Assembly (NCBI RefSeq): GCF_900101885.1
Contig: NZ_FNAN01000001.1
Span: 62,001 to 126,000, forward strand
Direction of reading: 5' to 3'
DNA: 64,000 nt
DNA from: Dyadobacter soli
GTDB taxonomy: Bacteria; Bacteroidota; Bacteroidia; Cytophagales; Spirosomataceae
Shown here: piece by piece, positions 8,607-17,585 of the stretch
Layout of the letters: every line of letters starts with the position of its first letter
Numbering within the stretch: the first letter of the stretch is position 1
Translations under genes and position numbers: made by a program
Notes under the pieces: model-generated
The model's input: the letters and a program-made list of their open reading frames with translations, nothing else
What the model was told of the DNA's origin: nothing
Database searches by the model: none

Positions 8607-8861
8607 ATGTCTCAAACAGTGATCGGGATCATCGCCGGCGTACTCACTTCCGCTTCCATGGTTCCGCAGTTCATCAAAATACTCAGGAAAAAGGATGTCG
8701 GCACCCTGTCACCGCTGATGCTGCTCGTGCTGATCTCCGGCGTTGCGCTCTGGACCTATTATGGCTTTTTGAAAGACGAATTGCCCATTATTCTTTCCAA
8801 CGGCTTTTCGGTATTGCTTAATAGCGGGTTGCTGATATGTTACTTTATCTTTAGAAAGTGA
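8607..8861 (+). CDS. SemiSWEET-type sugar transporter
   Basis: An 84-residue integral membrane protein with three predicted helices and the PQ-loop signature SASMVPQFIKILRKKD near residues 15-30, followed by TLSPLMLLVLISGVALWTYYG and a C-terminal helix. This matches bacterial SemiSWEETs, which dimerise to form a passive sugar channel. It follows the receiver gene by 27 bases and probably shares its transcript. Sugar specificity cannot be read from the sequence. Confidence 0.88.
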   Translation: MSQTVIGIIAGVLTSASMVPQFIKILRKKDVGTLSPLMLLVLISGVALWTYYGFLKDELPIILSNGFSVLLNSGLLICYFIFRK

Positions 8862-8882
8862 CCGGCAGAAATTAACATCAAG

Positions 8883-9893
8883 CTATAAATCATTCTTTTT
8901 CTGAACGGGCGTCGTCTTTGTCCAGCTCTTGAATGCCCGGTGGAAAGCGCTCGGCTCGGCGTAGCCCAGCAACTCGGAAATGGAATGCACCTTGGCGTCG
9001 GTTTTGCGGAGTAAGTTGAATGCGAGATCCTTTTTAATGGCCGTGCCCAGCGACCGGTAGCTTTCGTTTTCCTGGCTCAGTTTCCGCTGAAACGACCGCT
9101 CGCTCATGTTCATATGCGCCGCAATCACTTCGAGCGGAGGTATTTTGCCTATAAAATCCCGCATGATAACCTGCCGTACCCGGTCGCAAAAGCTGCCCGA
9201 CTTTTCGAACGCCGCCACTTTCTCACGCAGTGTTTCCCCGAAATGCGCATACAACGATTCGTCGTGGCTTAAAACCCGTATGTCGGCAAACGACCGCTCG
9301 TAAATCAGCCGGTTCTTTTCCTTCTCAAAACCAACCGGGCAGTTGAAAACCCGCTCATAAACGGCTTTCGACTGGTTCGCCGGAAACTGCAATTCCGCAC
9401 GCATAGGCCATATCTTCTGGCCGGTAAGCATGCATATGAAATTCAACGAAGCACTCATGGCCGCCTCGACGGCATGCCGGGCCGTTTCCGGCGACACGTC
9501 CGTCCACATCTGGCTCACTCCGAACGTGACTTCGCACCCATTGCGGGTAACCTCCATCTGGTACGAAATCCAGCCGGAGAGCGTTTGCTGGTACCGTTCG
9601 AGTTCGGTATATGTATCTTTCATGGTACGGCAGCTCTGCATCAGGTAGCCCAGCAACCCGAACACCGAAGGGTTGTTTTCCATCCCCACATGCAGGCCGA
9701 TGCACGGGTCGCACGTCGACGCTTCGAGTTCGCTCCACAAATCGATCACCGGCACCATACCGTCAATCCGTTTTTCGGCATTGTTAAGGTCTTCGGGTGT
9801 GATTCCCAATGCATTGCAAGCGCGTTGCAAGTTGGCTCCGCGGGCGCAGGCTGCGTAGATGAGGTTCCTTAGTACCCGTACAGTTCCGTACAT
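8883..9893 (-). CDS. AraC-family regulator with N-terminal Arabinose_bd-type domain
   Basis: The first 200 or so residues match the ligand-binding region found in OruR/MmsR-like AraC proteins (GLHVGMENNPSVFGLLGYLMQS). The C-terminus has the double helix-turn-helix (MNMSERSFQRKLSQENESY, then ISELLGYAEPSAFHRAFKSWTKTTP). The ATG at 9891-9893 (MYGTVRVLRN) is preferred over an in-frame TTG at 9920, which would extend into the first of three TTGGCGTGT repeats. It is divergent from an SGNH-like/MBOAT acyltransferase pair, its probable target. The effector is unknown. Confidence 0.88.
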   Translation of the reverse strand: MYGTVRVLRNLIYAACARGANLQRACNALGITPEDLNNAEKRIDGMVPVIDLWSELEASTCDPCIGLHVGMENNPSVFGLLGYLMQSCRTMKDTYTELERYQQTLSGWISYQMEVTRNGCEVTFGVSQMWTDVSPETARHAVEAAMSASLNFICMLTGQKIWPMRAELQFPANQSKAVYERVFNCPVGFEKEKNRLIYERSFADIRVLSHDESLYAHFGETLREKVAAFEKSGSFCDRVRQVIMRDFIGKIPPLEVIAAHMNMSERSFQRKLSQENESYRSLGTAIKKDLAFNLLRKTDAKVHSISELLGYAEPSAFHRAFKSWTKTTPVQKKNDL

Positions 9894-9904
9894 AGCAATG
9901 GTTA

Positions 9905-9954
9905 TTGGCGTGTCATTCAATCAATTGGCGTGTAGTGTCACCACTTTGGCGTGT
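9905..9954. promoter_or_regulatory. triple TTGGCGTGT iterated operator candidate
   Basis: TTGGCGTGT occurs three times in the same orientation, at 9905-9913, 9925-9933 and 9946-9954, spaced 20 and 21 bp, that is two helical turns. The array fills the space between the AraC-type regulator and the divergent acyltransferase operon. Direct repeats with this spacing are the usual AraC-family operator form. Binding is inferred. Confidence 0.6.
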
Positions 9955-10049
9955 ACTATCACTTAGCGCCGGTGTAAGCGTCATTTACTTTGTATTGCCG
10001 TCGGATGCGCACCGGCGGGAGTGTTTCTTATTGTTTAATTTTTAAAGCC

Positions 10050-11105
10050 ATGAAAAAAACAAATTACCTGAAAACGGCGTGTCTCGCTGCTGCATTTGCA
10101 GGCATTTTCGTAACCGGTTGGGAAAGCTACCTGCGTCAATGCGGATTTACACTGTCCTACAACGACGACGAAAGCCTCTGGGCCCACACCCGGAAGAACA
10201 TTTACGAAGCCACGCCAGCCGGGCCGGTGATCGTGGGTACGTCACGATCCAAGTTCGATATCGACCTCGGCACCTGGAAAAGCATTACCGGCAAGGAGCC
10301 CGTGCAGCTGGCGATCGTAGGAACCACGCCGCGGCCCGTGCTGCAAGACCTTGCCAATGATCCCGATTTCAAAGGTACGGTGATCGTGGATGTGATGGAA
10401 ATGCTTTTCTTTCAACCGGATGGTTCTTTCACCGAAACATCTGCCAGGAAAAGGCTGCAATACTACCCGAAATATTCGCTTTCGCAGCACGCAAGCTTTC
10501 ATATCAACCGGAAACTGGAAGATCATCTGCTGTTTCTGGATGAGGAACGGTTCTCGGTGAATGCGCTGATCAAACGGTTGCCGATCGCGAGCCGACCGGG
10601 CGTATTCGTATTCCCGGTGTTCCCGATGGACTTGGAATATGTATCGCCCAACCGCCAGACTGCATTTACCCAAAACTTTTTGCGCGATACCGCCGCGCAG
10701 CATGAGGTGGAAGGCGTGTGGATGAAAATGGGCCTCGCGAGTACCAAACGCGGCGTCGGCGGCGATACGCTCACCAACATTATTCGTTCGGTAGCGCAGT
10801 CGGTCGACAAGATTCGTGCGCGGGGAGGGAAGGTCGTCTTTGTGCGGTTCCCGTCGAGCGATCCCGTGTGGGCGGCAGAGCAGCAGGCATACCCCCGCGC
10901 ATTGTATTGGGAAAGGTTATTAAAGGAAACCGGCGTCACCGGCATCCATTTCGCCGATTACCCCGAGCTTTCCCGCTACGAATGCCCCGAATGGTCGCAT
11001 CTCTCGCCTGCCGATGCCAAAACCTTTACCAGGGATCTCACCCGGATCATTGGCGACAAAACCAAATGGTCGCTGCAAAATGCTGTATCTCAAAACATTC
11101 CATAA
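10050..11105 (+). CDS. SGNH-like partner of an MBOAT acyltransferase (AlgJ/DltD-like)
   Basis: A 351-residue protein with an N-terminal membrane anchor or signal (KTACLAAAFAGIFVTG) and a predicted periplasmic domain. The motif VIVGTSRSKFD puts Ser65 where SGNH hydrolases and AlgJ/DltD-type proteins carry the nucleophile. The C-terminal WSHLSPADA segment fits the matching histidine region. An MBOAT gene follows 18 bases downstream, the same pairing as AlgJ-AlgI, PatB-PatA or DltD-DltB, in which the MBOAT moves an acyl group across the membrane and the SGNH protein transfers it to a polymer. The ATG at 10050 is chosen because the hydrophobic leader follows it directly. The acceptor polymer is unknown; family assignment rests on motif and context. 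Confidence 0.7.
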   Translation: MKKTNYLKTACLAAAFAGIFVTGWESYLRQCGFTLSYNDDESLWAHTRKNIYEATPAGPVIVGTSRSKFDIDLGTWKSITGKEPVQLAIVGTTPRPVLQDLANDPDFKGTVIVDVMEMLFFQPDGSFTETSARKRLQYYPKYSLSQHASFHINRKLEDHLLFLDEERFSVNALIKRLPIASRPGVFVFPVFPMDLEYVSPNRQTAFTQNFLRDTAAQHEVEGVWMKMGLASTKRGVGGDTLTNIIRSVAQSVDKIRARGGKVVFVRFPSSDPVWAAEQQAYPRALYWERLLKETGVTGIHFADYPELSRYECPEWSHLSPADAKTFTRDLTRIIGDKTKWSLQNAVSQNIP

Positions 11106-11123
11106 TAATCGTCATCATTAGCC

Positions 11124-12590
11124 ATGGTTTTTAATTCATATACCTTCATATTGTTTTTTGTACTCCTGCTTGGGCTGCACAACCTGCCATTCTCCTGGAA
11201 AACAAAGAAGATCAATTTGCTCGGCGCCAGTTACCTTTTCTACGCGCTCTGGAACCCGCCATTTATACTGCTGCTCTGGCTGTCGACGGTCGTCGATTTT
11301 TATATGGCCAAACTGATCTCCGTCACCGAAAACCAGCGCAGGCGACAGCTCTGGCTGGCTGTGAGCCTCGTGCTGAACCTGGGAATGCTGAGTTATTTCA
11401 AATACGGCGGCTTCCTGCTCGAAAACTTTACAATGCTGATGAACTCGCTGGGCATTGCATTCCAGGCGGCGAAACCGGACATTATCCTGCCGGTCGGTAT
11501 CTCGTTTTACACGTTCGTCACGCTTTCCTACACAATCGACGTATATCGGCGGAAGTTCAAACCCGAATCTTCTTTCCTCGATTTCGCATTGTTCGTGACC
11601 TACTTCCCGCATTTGGTAGCAGGCCCGATCGTCAGGCCCGAGGACCTGATCCCGCAATTCAAACAGCCTGTTAAGGCTACATCGGAGCAATTTACGTGGG
11701 GATTATTCCTGCTCACATTAGGCCTGTTCCTCAAAGTGGTAATTGCCGATGGCTGGCTTGCGGAGACTTCCGACTTTATTTTCAGCCTGCCGTTTCCGGT
11801 GAATCCGCTGGATGCCTGGTCGGCCGTGCTGGCATTTTCCGGGCAAATCTTCTGTGACTTCAGTGGCTATTCTACATGTGCCATCGGTGTTTCGCTCTGT
11901 CTCGGTTTCCAACTGCCCGAAAACTTTCGCTATCCCTACGCATCCGTCGGCTTCTCCGATTTTTGGCGCCGCTGGCACCTGACGCTCTCCACGTGGCTGC
12001 GCGATTACCTCTACATTCCGCTGGGAGGCAACCTGGCAGGGCGCTATCGCACGTATCTCAACCTGATGATCACGATGCTGCTGGGCGGATTGTGGCACGG
12101 CGCGTCCTGGAATTTCGTTATCTGGGGAGGCCTGCATGGCCTGTTTCTATGTATCGAACGGCTGCTCCGGCGCAAACCGCGTCAAACACAGCCTGCCGGG
12201 CAGCACGAAATGGTGTTACAGGCGACGGTAATCCCCGTTCGCAGCAGTAGGTTATCGACATTGCTGCGTGTGTTGCTGACGTTCTTCCTCGTCAATGTAA
12301 CCTGGGTATTTTTCCGCTCGCCTGATTTCAATACCGCGCTGAAAATGCTGTTATGTATGTTCGGGGTGATCATGCAGGGGCCGAAAATGCTCAGTACGCC
12401 GGATATGCTCAAAGTGGCGATCGTGACCATCTGCTTACTGGTAACACATTGGAATATGCGTGAGCGATCGGTGAAAGGGTTATTTCAATCGCTGCCCTGG
12501 TGGTTTTCCGGAACGATGTGGGCCGTAATGCTGATCCTGATCGTACTCACTCAGAAAAGCACCGGCTCGTTCATTTATTTCCAGTTTTGA
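11124..12590 (+). CDS. MBOAT-family membrane O-acyltransferase (AlgI-like)
   Basis: A polytopic membrane protein of 488 residues. The family motif WHGASWNFVIWGGLHG contains His325 and the second conserved His338, the residues essential in AlgI. The upstream HLVAGPIVRPEDLIPQF and FWRRWHLTLSTWLRDYLYIPLGG segments are diagnostic of the AlgI/DltB branch. It pairs with the SGNH-like gene 18 bases upstream and probably passes acetyl or another acyl group from the cytoplasm to the periplasm for modification of an exopolysaccharide or envelope polymer. No alginate synthesis genes are nearby, so alginate is not implied. Confidence 0.92.
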   Translation: MVFNSYTFILFFVLLLGLHNLPFSWKTKKINLLGASYLFYALWNPPFILLLWLSTVVDFYMAKLISVTENQRRRQLWLAVSLVLNLGMLSYFKYGGFLLENFTMLMNSLGIAFQAAKPDIILPVGISFYTFVTLSYTIDVYRRKFKPESSFLDFALFVTYFPHLVAGPIVRPEDLIPQFKQPVKATSEQFTWGLFLLTLGLFLKVVIADGWLAETSDFIFSLPFPVNPLDAWSAVLAFSGQIFCDFSGYSTCAIGVSLCLGFQLPENFRYPYASVGFSDFWRRWHLTLSTWLRDYLYIPLGGNLAGRYRTYLNLMITMLLGGLWHGASWNFVIWGGLHGLFLCIERLLRRKPRQTQPAGQHEMVLQATVIPVRSSRLSTLLRVLLTFFLVNVTWVFFRSPDFNTALKMLLCMFGVIMQGPKMLSTPDMLKVAIVTICLLVTHWNMRERSVKGLFQSLPWWFSGTMWAVMLILIVLTQKSTGSFIYFQF

Positions 12591-12601
12591 TTTGAGCTGA
12601 A

Positions 12602-12647
12602 TAAAAAACTACCGGATAGCGGACTGAATCCACGTCCGCTATCCGGT
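12602..12647 (-). terminator. terminator of the GH28 gene, possibly bidirectional
   Basis: A perfect 14-bp stem ACCGGATAGCGGAC/GTCCGCTATCCGGT (12611-12624 and 12634-12647) with a 9-base loop. On the minus strand it is followed by a run of six T (complement of 12603-12608), so it ends the GH28 transcript. The stem also lies 20 bases after the MBOAT stop and may stop that convergent transcript too. Confidence 0.85.
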
Positions 12648-13975
12648 CAGTTGATCATTTTATCATTCACCTTCACATTGCTGAGCGTGAAGTCTTTGAC
12701 CACGGATTTGTCGTACGCCGCGTTTTTTGCGGTAATGTCCAGGTTCTCAAAGCTGAACTTCGAAAGCTTGTCGTACTCGCCCGGGCTGACGTCGAAAAAC
12801 ACCTCGCATTTGAGTTTGATGTTTTTCAGGCTGATATGGTCGGAGTAGGAGAGCGGCACGTCCTTTCTGCCTTTCAGGTCGAAGAATTGCTTCCACGGTT
12901 TTACGTAAATGAGGCTGTACGCATTGCCGTCCACATTTTCGACGCTGATGAATTCGTATTTCTGGGGCGTGTCAGGGCGCATTTTCAGCCAGAGCACACG
13001 CATGGCATTCTCGATGTGGCAGTTGCGCATGACTACATTTTTGTTGTGAATGGCCTCGCTCCCGGATGTGAGCGCTGCGTGACAAAACCCGAAGGTGTTG
13101 TCTTCGATGATAATGTTTGTGTTTGCGCCATTGCCCGGATCTTTGTCGGCATAAGGGCCTTTTCCGCCTTTCAATGCAATGGCGTCGTCGTTCACGGCCA
13201 GGTAGCAGCCCTTCACGAGCACATTATTGCACACATCCAGGTCAATCGCGTCGGTACTCGGCGCCTTAATGGGCTCATGCGGTGCGGTAATCCTGACGTT
13301 CAGGATTTTAATATTATTGCATTGGTAGTAATGGCTCGTCCAGAAGCCTGAATTTTGTAACGTCACATCCCGGACCTGCACATCATCGCTTTTCCAGATA
13401 AATACGAGCCGCGGGCGTGAGACTTCGAGGTTGGTACAGTTCGGGTTTTCCTTGCGCCGCTGCCAGAATGCCTTCCAATAGTTCAACCCATTGCCATCGA
13501 TTTTCCCTTTACCCGAAATCGTGAAACCATTTACACCATACGCATTCACCAACGCCGGAAAGTAATCGAGGTTCTGCCCCTCCATGCGCGAAGGCATCAT
13601 GGGGTAATCGGCGATCTTGTCGGAGCCTTTCAGTACCCCGCCATCGGCCACGTACAAATGTGTTTTGGGCTTAAAAAACAATGCGCCGCTCAGGAAAGTA
13701 CCTTTGGGGATCACTATCACACCACCGCCCTTCGCCCCGGCCTCGTCGATCACCCGTTGGATTTGGGCGGTCTGCACCACATTGCTATCGGCCGAAACGC
13801 CATGCTGCGTGACGACAAACTGCTTACCAAGGCTTTTCAGGTCGATTTTAGATGTGTCTGAAAACCAGTCCGGTATCTTCGTGCCGTCAGGAAATGTAGT
13901 TGATCTGCCCGATTGTGCAAATGCAACCGACGCAAGGAAATATAGTTGAAATAAAAGAAAGCAAGACTTTTTCAT
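12647..13975 (-). CDS. secreted GH28-like pectinase (polygalacturonase family)
   Basis: A 442-residue right-handed beta-helix protein with a signal peptide (LYFLASVAFAQ). The core GH28 acids are present: Asp242 in STDAIDLD, the Asp263-Asp264 pair in NDDAIALKGG, and the Arg326...Lys331 element in RVLWLKM. The usual GHG is changed to FCHAALTSGSE with His299 kept. The N-terminal segment (QFVVTQHGV... GGGVIVIPKGTFLSGALF) is typical. It probably cleaves galacturonan or rhamnogalacturonan, exo-mode if like related Bacteroidota enzymes (inference). It stands alone, convergent to the MBOAT gene, away from the other GH28 at 46.4-48.1 kb. Confidence 0.85.
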   Translation of the reverse strand: MKKSCFLLFQLYFLASVAFAQSGRSTTFPDGTKIPDWFSDTSKIDLKSLGKQFVVTQHGVSADSNVVQTAQIQRVIDEAGAKGGGVIVIPKGTFLSGALFFKPKTHLYVADGGVLKGSDKIADYPMMPSRMEGQNLDYFPALVNAYGVNGFTISGKGKIDGNGLNYWKAFWQRRKENPNCTNLEVSRPRLVFIWKSDDVQVRDVTLQNSGFWTSHYYQCNNIKILNVRITAPHEPIKAPSTDAIDLDVCNNVLVKGCYLAVNDDAIALKGGKGPYADKDPGNGANTNIIIEDNTFGFCHAALTSGSEAIHNKNVVMRNCHIENAMRVLWLKMRPDTPQKYEFISVENVDGNAYSLIYVKPWKQFFDLKGRKDVPLSYSDHISLKNIKLKCEVFFDVSPGEYDKLSKFSFENLDITAKNAAYDKSVVKDFTLSNVKVNDKMIN

Positions 13976-14050
13976 AACCCCTTGAAGACGAGTCTTGCGT
14001 TCTTTTACTCTTAATCCAATGTGGCAATCGCTATCGAAATTTCGCAGCCA

Positions 14051-14791
14051 TCAAGCCATCGCTCCATTCAAGCCGATCGTCTGGCCGCTGATCCATTTCG
14101 CGTCGTCGCTGGCGAGGAAGGCGACGGTTTTGGCGATGTCTTCGGGTTCGCCGAGGCGGTTGAAGGCGTTCAGGGAAGCCAGGCGGTCGATTACTTCCTG
14201 GGGCTTGCCTTTGGTGAAAAGTTCGGTGTTGGTAGGGCCGGGCAGTACCGCATTCACATTAATGCCGCGTGCGCCGACTTCTTTGGCAAAAACGCGTGTC
14301 AGTTGCTCTACGGCGCCTTTTGTGGCTACGTAAGTGGCGTAGGTAGGCATCATCACGCGGGTGGTTGTGGACGAGAAGTTGATAATGCTGCCGCCGTCGG
14401 CCAGGCGTGTCGCTGCTTCGCGGAGTGTGTTGAATGTGCCGCGGACGTTCACTTCAAACTGCCGTGTGAAATCTTCGTCGGTGGTGTCTTTGAGCAATTT
14501 GGTGATCATAATGCCCGCATTGTTGATCAGCACGTCGATTTGGCCGAAATGGGCGATGGCCGCATCGAACATCGCCTTTACCTGCGCGGGATTGCTGACG
14601 TCGGCCTGCAATGCAATGGCTTCGCCGCCAGCCGATTTGATCGCCCCTACCGTCTGCTGGGCTGCTTCCAGTCCGCCGGTGTAATTTACAATGATTTTGG
14701 CTCCTGCTTTGGCCAGGTGAATGGCTACTGCTGCACCTATTCCCCTTGACGCGCCGGTCACGAGGGCTACTTTGTTTTCGAGTGAGTTCAT
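14051..14791 (-). CDS. classical short-chain dehydrogenase/reductase
   Basis: A 246-residue SDR with all expected elements: TGASRGIG cofactor motif, NNAG, Asn115 in VNVRG, and the triad Ser141, Tyr154 and Lys158 (FSST...YVATKGA) with normal S+13/Y+4 spacing. It resembles FabG-like 3-oxoacyl reductases and sugar or alcohol dehydrogenases. It is the intact counterpart of the SDR at 5423-6169. Neighbours do not point to a pathway, and the substrate cannot be inferred. Confidence 0.9.
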   Translation of the reverse strand: MNSLENKVALVTGASRGIGAAVAIHLAKAGAKIIVNYTGGLEAAQQTVGAIKSAGGEAIALQADVSNPAQVKAMFDAAIAHFGQIDVLINNAGIMITKLLKDTTDEDFTRQFEVNVRGTFNTLREAATRLADGGSIINFSSTTTRVMMPTYATYVATKGAVEQLTRVFAKEVGARGINVNAVLPGPTNTELFTKGKPQEVIDRLASLNAFNRLGEPEDIAKTVAFLASDDAKWISGQTIGLNGAMA

Positions 14792-14978
14792 GGTCGTTTT
14801 TGTTTAGTGTTAAAGAACATTACAAAGATGGCAGGTCGGCCGCGCCCCGGGCGTACAAGGATTAAAGCAAGAGTTGCAAATTTCTCAGATACGCTTTAAA
14901 ACTGAAAAAGCCGCCGGTGATCCGACAGCTTTTCCCAGTCTTTAGGACGCGCAACAGGCCCTTGTTTTCAAACGGGTA

Positions 14979-16235
14979 TTATTTAAACCCGAAAATCAAA
15001 GGGAAAACGAAGATTACCACCGCGCTCCAAATGCTGTACAAGGGGAGGAACAGGCCGAGTGACGCGCCCACCGTAGAGAGTTCCGCCTTTTTGCTTAGCA
15101 CCGCAAAGAGTCTCAGTCCCACATAAAACAAATGGGCGAGCATCAGCACATTGGCGCCCAGTACTGCGGCGCGGTTCGGGGTAAGGCCCCATTCGGAAAT
15201 CCGGAACAGAACCGCCGACAATGCAATGCTGTTGACCAGCAATGTGGCCGCCGATAGCAGGAACAACAATATTATTTGTGCACGATTGCCGCCCGAATGG
15301 TCGGTTTCAGCTACCGAAAAGAATATCAGGGCCATTACGCCAACGAGTAGCCCATTGAAAACAAGCAGGAATTCGCGGTCGTGGTACGGACTTTTACCCG
15401 CGACGAGCGTAGCCGCCAGGTACACCACGAGCATTACCAATGCCACCGGGCTGAACAATTTCGCGATCATCGGCGATACTTTGCTCACGAGCGTGGGTTG
15501 TACGCGGGTAATGAACGTCGCGACCATGGGTACACACGCCAGCCCGCATACGACGACATATTTGAAATAAAACCGCTGGATATCCCAGCCGATCAGATTG
15601 AAAAGATTAATGGTAAGGGCCGTGGTGAGTCCGCCAGCCAGCACCAGTAAGCCCGACATCACCACCAGTTCGCCGGTATACCGCAGGAATTCCAGCCAGT
15701 TGGCGCCATTCCGCCACTTACCGCCATTGTAAGCCGCACCCAGCAGCGACCACAGCCAGAGCGGCAAATGCAGGCAGGAAAGGATCAGCGTATCGCTGTT
15801 TTCGTTTTGGGGAAGCCAGTTGATAAATACGATAGCTCCGATCAGCAGCAAGATCGCCAGGCCACGCGTTTGCCACGAAACCGCGTTTTTCCAGGCAAAA
15901 TAAGCCATAAGTACCGGCGCGACGATGAACCCGATGTTGCGCGGATAGAAGAAATCCTCGCTGATCGGGAAGATCTCGGGCAGCTTGGCAATGAGCGCCG
16001 CGAACAGCGAGGCCGCGATGACAAACGAACGTTCGGCGGGGGTACCCCAGGCCGAAGCGCCGTCGGAAAGGCCCTGACTGAAATTGAGCCGCTGGTACCA
16101 GCCTTCCGCGAGCGGGTTCGTCTGCAACTCGGGGTACAATGCATTGAAAGCTGCTTTAAAGCCAGGCTTGTTGCCCCGGTACAACCGTTCCAGTTGCAGG
16201 GCATTGTTTTGGTTCGACAGGATTTCTTCGCGCAT
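14979..16235 (-). CDS. polytopic membrane protein, DUF4153-like
   Basis: A 418-residue protein with a hydrophilic N-terminus (LERLYRGNKPGFKAAFNALYPEL) and about ten to twelve hydrophobic helices. The ATG at 16233-16235 (MREEILSNQNN) is preferred; the longer frame to 16283 adds a poorly conserved leader. The overall pattern recalls DUF4153 membrane proteins, but I am not certain of that family. No catalytic motif is visible, and neighbours give no functional hint. Confidence 0.7.
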   Translation of the reverse strand: MREEILSNQNNALQLERLYRGNKPGFKAAFNALYPELQTNPLAEGWYQRLNFSQGLSDGASAWGTPAERSFVIAASLFAALIAKLPEIFPISEDFFYPRNIGFIVAPVLMAYFAWKNAVSWQTRGLAILLLIGAIVFINWLPQNENSDTLILSCLHLPLWLWSLLGAAYNGGKWRNGANWLEFLRYTGELVVMSGLLVLAGGLTTALTINLFNLIGWDIQRFYFKYVVVCGLACVPMVATFITRVQPTLVSKVSPMIAKLFSPVALVMLVVYLAATLVAGKSPYHDREFLLVFNGLLVGVMALIFFSVAETDHSGGNRAQIILLFLLSAATLLVNSIALSAVLFRISEWGLTPNRAAVLGANVLMLAHLFYVGLRLFAVLSKKAELSTVGASLGLFLPLYSIWSAVVIFVFPLIFGFK

Positions 16236-16481
16236 AAGACATTGATTGAGAATGAAATTTAGCTTTTTTCTGTGGTGAGGCAAGTGTTTTCTTTGTTATT
16301 AAAAAGTACTTTGTATTTCAAAGTTAAAAATGAATTGAAAATCCGCAATGCGATTGCTGCAAATTTTTTTGCTGCCCCTTCTTTTGGCCGTTTACTAATT
16401 CTGCTAACCGGTTAATGGATAGTACTTTATTCTCGCTTTCCATCGTTTTTATTTTGTGCTGAAACTCAAATCGATACAACA

Positions 16482-16610
16482 ATGGAATGGACGATAAGCA
16501 TGTGGGCGGGAATTGCCCAGCTCGGGATCGCGGTAGCGATTGCCGCAATAGGTATCCGGATCGTGCTCGAACTGCGGAAAGCCGAAATGACCGACCAACC
16601 CTTGAAATAG
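16482..16610 (+). CDS. possible 42-residue single-span membrane protein
   Basis: ATG at 16482 to TAG at 16608-16610 encodes 42 residues: a short N-terminus, one hydrophobic span (MWAGIAQLGIAVAIAAIGI) and a charged tail (VLELRKAEMTDQPLK). A strong Rho-independent terminator on the same strand begins 67 bases downstream with no other gene between, which supports a transcribed small gene. It resembles accessory single-span proteins in general shape only. Too short for confident coding statistics. Confidence 0.4.
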   Translation: MEWTISMWAGIAQLGIAVAIAAIGIRIVLELRKAEMTDQPLK

Positions 16611-16676
16611 GGAAGGCCCCATCGAAACTGACATGAACTGAGGACATTGTCCCTTATCGAAGCACTGAATAGGAAG

Positions 16677-16716
16677 TAAGGTCTGCAAGCCAATCGGTTT
16701 GCAGACCTTATTTTTT
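16677..16716 (+). terminator. Rho-independent terminator
   Basis: A perfect 12-bp stem TAAGGTCTGCAA/TTGCAGACCTTA (16677-16688 and 16699-16710) with a 10-base loop is followed immediately by six T. The only plus-strand reading frame it can close is the small membrane protein at 16482-16610. Confidence 0.88.
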
Positions 16717-16816
16717 AAGCACGAATGTAACCGCAAAGTGAAAAGTTGTGGCAGTGGAGGGTAGTATTTACCTTATATCTACTTATCTCGACATTTACCA
16801 CCCTAACGTCAAGATT

Positions 16817-17512
16817 ATGAAAACATTAACGCTCATTAAAGTCGTATCGCTTTCATCTGTTCTGATGATGGCGATGGCCTTCTCCTGTCAGGACCACCAA
16901 GTACCTGAGCCCGTAAGCAACTGCGATCGCGTCGATGGTACGCCCAGGGCGTTTCCGTGCGAATTTGAGATTACCAAACTGGAATTTTTGCGGAAGAATA
17001 CCAGCCAGGTGGTAAAAACAGTGCTACCAGGCAGCCCGGATGTTCAGTTGTCGTCGCGGGACGCCCTTCGGTTTAATTACGGGTCGAGCCGCGAGTACGC
17101 GATCGCGGATTTCCGGGTGCGCGTTCATGTGAAGCGAATTGCCGCCGCTTCGTTCCTGCCAGTGGGAGGCTATGAAATCACGTATTACCAGCTGTCGGAT
17201 CCCGTTCCTCCGTTTCCAGCTGCTTATGATGACATTTTTGATCCGTCCCTATGGAGCGCGCCTCCGTCGTCGCCGAGCAACCCGATCACTAATCTGGACA
17301 TGCTTGTGGGAGAGACACGTACTGTCGAAACTGAACTTAATATGGTGTTCGATTTCATGGGAGGGCCACAGGTATTTGGTGAAATTGTGATAGGCATTGT
17401 GAATAATAGCACCACCCATACCTTGGTCGCCGCTCCGTATAAGTACGACCGCCTGCGGGACGTGCACGAAGCGAGAATACCGTTTAAACCGTCGGTATAT
17501 GGAGAGATGTAA
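16817..17512 (+). CDS. hypothetical lipoprotein
   Basis: A 231-residue protein that begins at the ATG at 16817 with a lipoprotein signal (SSVLMMAMAFSC, Cys about residue 24) and would be anchored in the outer or inner membrane. The body is beta-rich with alternating hydrophobic residues (FRVRVHVKRIAAASFLPVGGYEITYYQL) and no recognisable catalytic motif. An earlier in-frame ATG at 16748 would place the signal internally and is rejected. I do not recognise the family. Confidence 0.75.
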   Translation: MKTLTLIKVVSLSSVLMMAMAFSCQDHQVPEPVSNCDRVDGTPRAFPCEFEITKLEFLRKNTSQVVKTVLPGSPDVQLSSRDALRFNYGSSREYAIADFRVRVHVKRIAAASFLPVGGYEITYYQLSDPVPPFPAAYDDIFDPSLWSAPPSSPSNPITNLDMLVGETRTVETELNMVFDFMGGPQVFGEIVIGIVNNSTTHTLVAAPYKYDRLRDVHEARIPFKPSVYGEM

Positions 17513-17585
17513 CTACTCAAACGCCAAACCGATTTGCCATTCCACACAATAGCCGATATATTTCAGGACATTTTTCCTGAACGTC

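Noticed and set aside
16324..16736. Minus-strand open frames between the membrane protein and lipoprotein genes
   Set aside because: They run through the terminator stem and lack family resemblance; the plus-strand small frame explains the terminator better.
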